Shown here: piece by piece, positions 29,846 through 35,419 of the stretch | Numbering within the stretch: the first letter of the stretch is position 1 | How the letters are laid out: each line of letters opens with the position of its first letter | DNA from: an uncultured Collinsella sp. | GTDB taxonomy: Bacteria > Actinomycetota > Coriobacteriia > Coriobacteriales > Coriobacteriaceae | NCBI GenBank assembly: GCA_902470905.1 | Contig: CABRIC010000014.1 | Location: 1 to 35,419, forward strand | Length of the DNA stretch: 35,419 bases | Reading direction: 5' to 3' | Notes under the pieces: model-generated | Seen by the model: only the letters and a program-made list of their open reading frames with translations | What the model was told of the DNA's origin: nothing | The model's database searches: none | Made by a program: the position numbers and the translations under genes

Positions 29846-31270
29846 CTAGCACACACCTTCCACAAAGCGGTCGAGCTCAACAAAGCGGGAACCCTTGACC
29901 AGTACAACATCATGTTTTTCAAGCGCGCCGCCCATGCGGTCGAGCACCTGCTGATAATCGGAGAACACCTGGATGCGGTCCTCGTCCATACCCATCATGC
30001 ACGCGGCATCGGCCATAAGCTGGGCCAGCTCACCACCCACGCACGCCAGCATGTCGAGCTTCTTGGCGGCGGCATAGGCGCCCACGAGCTCATGCATGCG
30101 AGGAGCCTCATCGCCCATCTCGCCCATCTCGCCCAGGATCGCCATGCGAGACCCCGTGCACGAAAGCGAGCACAGTAGATCGAGGCCAGCAGCCATGGAT
30201 TCGGCACTGGCGTTATAGGAATCGTCGATGACGCGGGCACCGCTCTTGGCGCGCTTGATCTCCTGGCGGTGACCGGTGATCGTGAGGCCCCTAAAGGCAG
30301 CATCGATCTGCTCGGGCGTCAGGCCCAGGCGATAGGCAACCGCGGCGGCCTTAACGGCATTTGGGACGGACTGCACGCCGGGGATGGCAAGCATGGTATC
30401 GATCGTCTCGCCCTGGCCAAAATCGAGCGTAAAGACCGGACGGCCCTCGTCATCAACACGAATGTCGCGGGCACGGACCTCATCATCGTCCGAGACGCCG
30501 GCCAGCATCACGTCGATACCAGCAGGCTGGGCGAACGTATCGCGAATGAACGGCGTAAAGTCGTCCTCGCCGCCCAAAACCAGCAGCGGCAAGAAGTCGC
30601 CGGCGGCGCACATACCCTGGACAATCTCGGCCTTAGCGCGGGCGATGTTCTCGCGGCTGCCCAAAATGCCGATGTGAGAGGTACCAATCTTGCTCACGAT
30701 GGCAAGGTTGGGATTGGCGGACTGGGACAGGCGCTCAATCTCGTGGAAATGGTTCATGCCCATCTCGAGCACCAGGACCTCGGTATCGGCCGGAGCGGAA
30801 AGCACCGTGAGCGGCATGCCGATCAGGTTATTGAAATTGCCCTTGGTGGCCCAGACACGATAGCGCTTGGCGAGCACGGCGGCGAGCACGTCCTTGGTCG
30901 TCGTCTTGCCGATGGAACCGGTAATGCCAACGACCAGGCAGCCAAGCTCCAGGCGATACGTGTGCGCCAAACGCAGCAGAAACTCCTCGGGATCATCGGT
31001 CAGCAGGATGGCGCACCCCTTGTCCTGCGCCAGCGAGACCAGCTCGGCCTCGGGCTCACGCGTCATCACGACGGCGCCGGCACCCGACTGGACGGCACGG
31101 GAAGCAAAATCATTGCCGTCGACGTTTTCACCGGGAAAGGCGACGAAAATCGTCCCTTCCTCGACCTGGCGCGAGTCGATAACGCACCCGCGGCATACCC
31201 GATCGGCTTCTCCCGTCACGGTTCGGGCCCCTGTTGCGGCCGCGAGGTTGTTGACGGCGATCTCTATCAT
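29846..31270 (-). CDS. murF: UDP-MurNAc-tripeptide--D-Ala-D-Ala ligase MurF
   Basis: MurF adds D-Ala-D-Ala to complete the UDP-MurNAc pentapeptide. The 474-residue protein has FVAFPGENVDGNDF near the N-terminus, the P-loop VGITGSIGKTTTKDVLA, NNLIGMPLTVL, VLEMGMNHFHEI, VPNAVKAAAVAYRLGL, and RVIDDSYNASAESM in the C-terminal domain. GGGAGC precedes the ATG. murE, which normally lies between ftsI and murF, is missing; instead there are 126 non-coding bases, with a TACAAT -10-like box on the minus strand. It may be transcribed from its own promoter as well as from mraZ. Confidence 0.96.
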   Translation of the reverse strand: MIEIAVNNLAAATGARTVTGEADRVCRGCVIDSRQVEEGTIFVAFPGENVDGNDFASRAVQSGAGAVVMTREPEAELVSLAQDKGCAILLTDDPEEFLLRLAHTYRLELGCLVVGITGSIGKTTTKDVLAAVLAKRYRVWATKGNFNNLIGMPLTVLSAPADTEVLVLEMGMNHFHEIERLSQSANPNLAIVSKIGTSHIGILGSRENIARAKAEIVQGMCAAGDFLPLLVLGGEDDFTPFIRDTFAQPAGIDVMLAGVSDDDEVRARDIRVDDEGRPVFTLDFGQGETIDTMLAIPGVQSVPNAVKAAAVAYRLGLTPEQIDAAFRGLTITGHRQEIKRAKSGARVIDDSYNASAESMAAGLDLLCSLSCTGSRMAILGEMGEMGDEAPRMHELVGAYAAAKKLDMLACVGGELAQLMADAACMMGMDEDRIQVFSDYQQVLDRMGGALEKHDVVLVKGSRFVELDRFVEGVC

Positions 31271-31307
31271 TGCAGCTCCCCTGTAAACCTAATAATGCTA
31301 TCGGCGT

Positions 31308-31348
31308 ATTGTATCCCAGCGCCGCACATGCGTGGTGCAGGGCATGTG
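31308..31348 (-). promoter_or_regulatory. ftsI-murF gap: -10-like box and inverted repeat
   Basis: TACAAT on the minus strand (complement of 31308-31313) would give a leader of about 30 bases for murF. Upstream of it CACATGC (31325-31331) and GCATGTG (31342-31348) form a 7-bp inverted repeat with a 10-base spacer in the -35 region. No -35 hexamer is recognisable, so regulation through the inverted repeat is possible but unproven. Confidence 0.35.
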
Positions 31349-31396
31349 AACACCCTCATATGGGACAACAAACCACGCCCCAAAGATTGTAACCCC

Positions 31397-33262
31397 CTAC
31401 TTCGTGTGCGGGATACCCAGCACGTTGAGCGCGTTGGCCATAATGGACTGGAACGGCACCGCAGCGGCATCTGAGCCGCTCGGCGTTCCGTCGAGCGTGA
31501 TATAGCACAGCACCTTGGGCGATTGTGCCGGTGCAAAGCCCATAAAGGACGACATGTAGTTCTCCTTGAGGTAGCCGCCGTTCTCGTCGGCACGTTCGGC
31601 CGTACCGGTCTTACCCGCCACGTCATAGCCGTCAACCGCGCCGCCAACGCCCGTTCCCTCGGACACGACCGTCTGCATGCACGACGTCACCTGGGATGCG
31701 GCGTCCTCCGAAATCGCGCGCTCACCTTCGCCCCAGTCCTTCTCGTCGCCTTTGCTGGACTTATAGAAGTGCGGTGTCATCATCACGCCGCCGTTGGCGA
31801 TGCCGCCCACGGCACGTGCGATCTCAATCGGCGAGACGGACAGTGCCTGTCCAAAGCTCATCGAGCCCAGCGTGGCGCCGTCATACTGGTCACGCTCCTT
31901 GACGATACCCAGGCTCTCTCCCGGAAAATCGACACCCGAGCTGTGACCGATGCCCCACTTGTCCACATAGGCGGCAAAGTCGTCGGCACCGATCTTGCGC
32001 CCCACTAGGACAAAGCCCACGTTGGACGAACGGCGCATCATCTCGCGCACATCCATGGTCATGGCATAGTCGCGCTTGTCGGCATCGGTGACGGTATCGT
32101 CGCCCACCTTGATGCTCGCCGGCACCTCAAACGACGTACTCGATCGCACGACGCCCAAGTCGAAGCCGGCGCCCGCCACGAGCGTCTTAAAGACCGAGCC
32201 GGGCTCGTAGGCGTCGGTGACCAGGCGCAGATTCATATCCTCGGTCTTGGCATTCTCCAGATCGGTCTGGTCGTAGGTCGGGTACGAGCAGGCTGCCAAA
32301 ATCTCGCCTGTCGTAGGATCGGTGACCAGCGCCGAGCCGTTCTTGGCCTTAGTCTTCTCAACTGCCTCTGCCAGGGCATCCTCGGCCGCACGCTGGATAT
32401 TGACGTCGAGCGTCGTCACGATATCAACGCCGTCGACCGCAGCCACCTTTTTATAGGCACCGCCCGCGATATAGCTGCCGTCCCTCGCGCGCTCGCGTAC
32501 GAGAGAACCGTTCGTGCCGGTCAGAAGCTTGTTGTATTGCTTTTCGAGACCCGTCAAGCCGTCGTTGTCTACATTCACTACACCCAGCACCTGCGATGCC
32601 AGATTGCCGTATGGATATACGCGCTTCATGGCCTGCTCAAAAAGCACGCCGGGCAGGTTCTTCTTCTCCAGCGCCGCAACATCGTCTTCGTCCACCTGGC
32701 GCTTGATATACACCCAGGTTCCATCGGACTCAACGAGCTTGCGGCAGGTCTTTTTATCGATTCCAGTTGCCTTGACCAGCGCCGACACCGTCTTGTCAAC
32801 ATCCTCGACAAGCTGCGGGTTCACGGCGATGTTGCGACATTCGACCGACGACGCCAACACGTTGCCGTTGCGGTCGTAGATGGTGCCGCGTTTGGCATAG
32901 AGGGTCTGCGCAAGCAGGCGGCGCGCATCGGCACGCTCGCGCAGTTTATCGGCTTCGACAATTTGATAGTCGGCAAGGCGAAAGACGCCCAAGCCCAAGC
33001 CAAGCCCGATGAAGCCCATGACGGCTTTGCGGCGAGGCAGAGGCGCGCCTGTGAGCCATTCGGTCGACGAACTCTTGCGCGACCTGGTGTTATGCACTTG
33101 AGGGCCGCCCGAGCCGCGAAGTCGCGACGCCGGGTCGTTGCCACGGGACCGCCCGGCGTTGTAAGATTGCCGACCCGTTCCTTGATAACCAGAACGTCCC
33201 CGCGACGAGGGACGTCCAGAACCGCGGCCCCCATCGGAACCGCGGCGATAGTCATTTGTCAT
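31397..33262 (-). CDS. ftsI: Septal transpeptidase FtsI (class B PBP)
   Basis: FtsI/PBP3 is the septal DD-transpeptidase that cross-links the glycan made by FtsW. The 621-residue protein has a cytoplasmic N-terminus of about 78 residues very rich in Arg, Gly and Ser, one membrane helix (about 80-97), and a pedestal domain with AKRGTIYDRNGNVLA. The penicillin-binding domain has all three motifs: S356-V-F-K359, S412-S-N414 and K551-T-G553. The C-terminus is normal and there is no PASTA domain. The ATG lies 18 bases after the ftsL stop, with no strong Shine-Dalgarno, only a GGTAG-like site. The long RG-rich N-terminus is unusual for the family. Confidence 0.96.
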   Translation of the reverse strand: MTNDYRRGSDGGRGSGRPSSRGRSGYQGTGRQSYNAGRSRGNDPASRLRGSGGPQVHNTRSRKSSSTEWLTGAPLPRRKAVMGFIGLGLGLGVFRLADYQIVEADKLRERADARRLLAQTLYAKRGTIYDRNGNVLASSVECRNIAVNPQLVEDVDKTVSALVKATGIDKKTCRKLVESDGTWVYIKRQVDEDDVAALEKKNLPGVLFEQAMKRVYPYGNLASQVLGVVNVDNDGLTGLEKQYNKLLTGTNGSLVRERARDGSYIAGGAYKKVAAVDGVDIVTTLDVNIQRAAEDALAEAVEKTKAKNGSALVTDPTTGEILAACSYPTYDQTDLENAKTEDMNLRLVTDAYEPGSVFKTLVAGAGFDLGVVRSSTSFEVPASIKVGDDTVTDADKRDYAMTMDVREMMRRSSNVGFVLVGRKIGADDFAAYVDKWGIGHSSGVDFPGESLGIVKERDQYDGATLGSMSFGQALSVSPIEIARAVGGIANGGVMMTPHFYKSSKGDEKDWGEGERAISEDAASQVTSCMQTVVSEGTGVGGAVDGYDVAGKTGTAERADENGGYLKENYMSSFMGFAPAQSPKVLCYITLDGTPSGSDAAAVPFQSIMANALNVLGIPHTK

Positions 33263-33279
33263 ACTCAGCTACCGTCTTG

Positions 33280-33750
33280 CTACTGAGCGGTCGCGGTCGC
33301 GTTGGCGCCCGCGGCTGCATCCTGCGAAAAGTCAAGTGTAACGCTCTCGCTGGGCTCCACCATGCCATAAGCGCCCGCAAGGTCGCGAATGCGCGTGTCG
33401 GCGCCGTAGACCGAATGCATGACCTCCAGGTCGGAGCTCTCATCGGTCGCCTTTTCGAGCGTGTTGGTAAGCTCGGCGTTGCTGTTGAGCACCTGGGCCG
33501 TAACGCCGGCGAGCGCCACGCGGGCGACGCCGATCGTCATGAAGATAGCCGCAATGATGCAAAACGTTTTAAGAACGCTCATGAAAACCGGGCTTACCGC
33601 CTGGTTTGCCTGACGGCCCGCGCCCGTGTAGACATCAAAGCGCGGCGCGCGCTGCTCACGGGGAGCAACGGGGGCCTGCGGCGTCTCACGATAGGCGGGC
33701 ATGGCGTTCATATCATAGGCGAGTGCTGCGCTTGAAGTGTTGTAGCCCAT
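33280..33750 (-). CDS. ftsL: FtsL-like cell division protein
   Basis: This 156-residue bitopic protein in the ftsL position between rsmH and ftsI probably forms the FtsQ-FtsL-type complex that activates FtsW-FtsI. It has a disordered N-terminus of about 55 residues, one membrane helix (about 58-82), then a heptad-like stretch (AQVLNSNAELTNTLEKATDE) and a short YGMVEPSES block that matches the usual FtsL/FtsB end. An Ala-rich tail follows. GGGAGGC precedes the ATG. Sequence identity in this family is low, so the name rests mainly on topology and position. Confidence 0.85.
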   Translation of the reverse strand: MGYNTSSAALAYDMNAMPAYRETPQAPVAPREQRAPRFDVYTGAGRQANQAVSPVFMSVLKTFCIIAAIFMTIGVARVALAGVTAQVLNSNAELTNTLEKATDESSDLEVMHSVYGADTRIRDLAGAYGMVEPSESVTLDFSQDAAAGANATATAQ

Positions 33751-33840
33751 GATATGCCGCCTCCCATCCCGAGTACGTTGGTAGTGTGTTTAAGCTTCGT
33801 TTATGGTGCGAGCGGGAGGTCCAATATCGCGCGGTCGCGT

Positions 33841-34806
33841 CTACAGACGCTGCGCCACGCGGATTTTGGCTGATCTCGCCCGAGGGTTGCGCTCAACCTC
33901 ATCAGGCTGGGCAACCAGGGGTTTGCGGGTGATGACCTTGAGTATCGGCACGTTGCCGCACACGCACACCGGAATCTCCGGCGGACACGTGCACCCCTGG
34001 CTCATCTCCTTAAAGTGGTTCTTTACGATACGGTCCTCGAGCGAGTGATACGAGATGACGCAGATACGTCCGCCCGGGTTGAGCCACCTGGTGGCGGCAT
34101 CAAGCCCTCGTTCGAGCACATCGAGCTCGTGATTGACCTCGATGCGAATGGCCTGGAAACTTTTCTTGGCCGGGTGTCCGCCATGCCGACGAGCGGCAGC
34201 CGGGATACCCGCCTTGATGATCTCGACAAATTGGCCGGTGGTTTCGATCGGTTCTTGCTCGCGGCGGCGCACGATCTCGCGCGCGATCTGCGAGGCGAAC
34301 TTCTCTTCGCCGTAGACGCGTAGAATCCGGGCGAGGTCGTGTTCGTTATAGGTGTTGATGACCTCAGCTGCGTTTAAGGTGTTATTACCCGGATCCATCC
34401 GCATGTCCAATGGGGCGTCCTCGTTATACGAAAAGCCCCTGCCAGGGATATCGAGTTGCGGTGACGAAACGCCCAAATCGAACAGGAAGCCATCGACCCC
34501 GGGCACCTCGGCCGAGCAAAGAAGCTCGTCCAAGTCGCCGAAGTTGCCCTTCAGCAGCCGGTGCGGAACGCCGGGAACCTCGCGGTCCAGACGGGCGCCA
34601 GCGGCCTCGAGGGCCATGTCGTCCTGATCGACGCCGAGCAAAAGGCCCGTCTCCCCCACCTGCGCGGCCATCTTTACCGAATGGCCGGCACCGCCAAGGG
34701 TGCAATCGCAGACAACGGAGCCGCTCTTTAGCCGCAGCGACTCAAGCACTTCGCCGAGCATGACAGGTTCATGCCGATATTCTTGTGTCAAGATCCCACG
34801 CTCCAT
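33841..34806 (-). CDS. rsmH: 16S rRNA m4C1402 methyltransferase RsmH
   Basis: RsmH (MraW) methylates N4 of C1402 in the 16S rRNA decoding centre using SAM. The protein is up to 321 residues: HEPVMLGEVLE at the N-terminus, the SAM-binding DCTLGGAGHS, FLFDLGVSSPQLD, GRGFSYNEDAPLDMRMD, FQAIRIEVNHEL, ISYHSLEDRIVKNHF, and RNPRARSAKIRVAQ at the end. The ATG at 34806 has no clear ribosome binding site. A TTG five codons later (34791) has GGAG 9 bases upstream and would give an N-terminus closer to other family members, so it is a serious alternative. It follows mraZ after 20 bases. Confidence 0.95.
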   Translation of the reverse strand: MERGILTQEYRHEPVMLGEVLESLRLKSGSVVCDCTLGGAGHSVKMAAQVGETGLLLGVDQDDMALEAAGARLDREVPGVPHRLLKGNFGDLDELLCSAEVPGVDGFLFDLGVSSPQLDIPGRGFSYNEDAPLDMRMDPGNNTLNAAEVINTYNEHDLARILRVYGEEKFASQIAREIVRRREQEPIETTGQFVEIIKAGIPAAARRHGGHPAKKSFQAIRIEVNHELDVLERGLDAATRWLNPGGRICVISYHSLEDRIVKNHFKEMSQGCTCPPEIPVCVCGNVPILKVITRKPLVAQPDEVERNPRARSAKIRVAQRL

Positions 34807-34826
34807 CCGTTACCCGTGCCTTGCCC

Positions 34827-35261
34827 TTACGAGAAGAAGAGGTCCAGCAGGGCCTCATCGTCATCGTCCTCATCGGCCGCGGCGCGATCCCAAACCTCAA
34901 GGTGGTCGTAGTTGCCCACAACCGTGACCTCGCGGTCGAGGTTCGCCTGCTTGCGGAGAGACTCGGAAAGACCGATACGACCGGCACTGTCCACATCCAT
35001 CGACGTGGTGCGCTTGTTGATCGCCCTCATGAGCTTCTGGTCATTAATGTCACGCGGGTTAAAACCCTCGTGGCCCTCACGACCCGCGAAGAGTCCTTCG
35101 ACCCACTTATCGAAGGCCTCGGCAGAGAACACGTACAGAGCATCGACATCCAGGGCTTTGAACACGCGAACGTGCTCTCCAAGCTCCTCGCGAAGGGGTG
35201 CAGGCAGGGACAGACGACCTTTTGCATCGAGATTGCGCTCGTATGCACCAGTCATTCCCAT
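34827..35261 (-). CDS. mraZ: Transcriptional regulator MraZ
   Basis: MraZ is the AbrB-fold DNA-binding protein that controls its own dcw operon by binding repeats upstream of mraZ. The 144-residue protein has the two half-domains: YERNLDAKGRLSLPAPLREE (7-26) and SMDVDSAGRIGLSESLRKQA (about 87-106). The C-terminus is an acidic DEDDDDEALLDLF stretch. GGGAGG lies 6 bases before the ATG at 35261; a second ATG two codons later is possible. It is the first gene of the cluster, with a well-formed promoter and paired palindromes just upstream. Confidence 0.96.
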   Translation of the reverse strand: MGMTGAYERNLDAKGRLSLPAPLREELGEHVRVFKALDVDALYVFSAEAFDKWVEGLFAGREGHEGFNPRDINDQKLMRAINKRTTSMDVDSAGRIGLSESLRKQANLDREVTVVGNYDHLEVWDRAAADEDDDDEALLDLFFS

Positions 35262-35297
35262 GTGCGCCCTCCCCTCGGTTACTCAGATGGCACGTAC

Positions 35298-35314
35298 GCG
35301 GGGAACCACCCCGC
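35298..35314. promoter_or_regulatory. Palindrome GCGGGGAACCACCCCGC in mraZ leader
   Basis: The 17-base element has 6-bp arms (GCGGGG/CCCCGC) and shares the core GGGGAACC(N)CCCC with the element at 35335-35351; the centres are 37 bases apart. It falls in the 5' leader of mraZ. It could be a second operator or an RNA hairpin. Confidence 0.5.
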
Positions 35315-35329
35315 TTGTCGACGTCATTA

Positions 35330-35358
35330 ATAATATGGGGAACCGCCCCATTTTTCAA
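35330..35358 (-). promoter_or_regulatory. mraZ promoter with palindromic spacer
   Basis: On the minus strand: -35 TTGAAA (complement of 35353-35358), a 17-bp spacer, -10 TATTAT (complement of 35330-35335), each 5 of 6 to consensus. The palindrome ATGGGGAACCGCCCCAT (35335-35351) fills nearly the whole spacer, so a protein bound there would block RNA polymerase. TGGG-type words also occur upstream (complement of about 35366-35370), where MraZ repeats are expected, but the contig end cuts them off. Confidence 0.7.
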
Positions 35359-35372
35359 CACCTTTCCCACCC

Positions 35373-35419
35373 CTGTCTCTTATACACATCTCCGAGCCCA
35401 CGAGACGCTACGCTATCTC
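35373..35419. other. Nextera adapter remnant (right end)
   Basis: CTGTCTCTTATACACATCT followed by the read-2 adapter, index GCTACGCT and ATCTC. It is the exact inverse of bases 1-47. This is library sequence, not a terminal inverted repeat of an element. Confidence 0.97.

Overview
The window is a high-GC bacterial chromosome fragment, most likely from a Coriobacteriia gut anaerobe such as Collinsella. This is an inference from the family content (an actinobacterial-type division cluster without ftsA, a short anaerobe-type ThiC), the composition and the gene order. No rRNA, tRNA, CRISPR array, transposase or phage gene was seen. Both ends are artificial: bases 1-47 and 35373-35419 are the same Illumina Nextera index-side adapter in opposite orientations, so the genomic sequence is 48-35372.

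Left part (48-11640), a mixed housekeeping set. Plus strand: an M18 aminopeptidase, yaaA, a TPP-riboswitch-controlled thiC, thiD, a Pit-type phosphate permease with its DUF47 partner, and a nitroreductase. Minus strand: a small membrane-anchored protein, an SGNH esterase, a macrodomain/PARG-like protein (TIGR02452 type) that lacks the usual catalytic glutamate, a Bax inhibitor-1 family membrane protein and a small unknown protein. Several clear intrinsic terminators separate these units.

Right part (11648-35261), one long minus-strand series read from right to left. It holds the division and cell wall (dcw) cluster mraZ-rsmH-ftsL-ftsI-murF-mraY-murD-ftsW-murG-murC-murB-ftsQ-ftsZ, then pgeF, then a complete high-affinity phosphate operon pstS-pstC-pstA-pstB-phoU, then yggS-sepF-yggT-divIVA. 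In many Gram-positive bacteria the order after ftsZ is ylmD(pgeF)-ylmE(yggS)-sepF-yggT-divIVA without interruption. Here the pst-phoU block sits exactly between pgeF and yggS, and pgeF and pstS overlap by ATGA. murE and ftsA are absent from the cluster.

Together the right-hand genes make lipid II from UDP-GlcNAc-derived precursors (MurB, C, D, F, MraY, MurG), polymerise and cross-link it at the septum (FtsW, FtsI, FtsL, FtsQ), place and anchor the Z ring (FtsZ, SepF, YggT, DivIVA) and take up phosphate (Pst/PhoU; also Pit/DUF47 on the left).

I found no clear case of an entirely new system. The strongest leads are the phosphate operon embedded in the division cluster, the catalytic-residue loss in the PARG-like protein, a yggT gene with no ATG/GTG/TTG start in frame with the sepF stop codon, an abrupt codon-usage switch inside the nitroreductase gene next to a 108-bp inverted repeat, and paired GGGGAACC(N)CCCC palindromes in the mraZ promoter.
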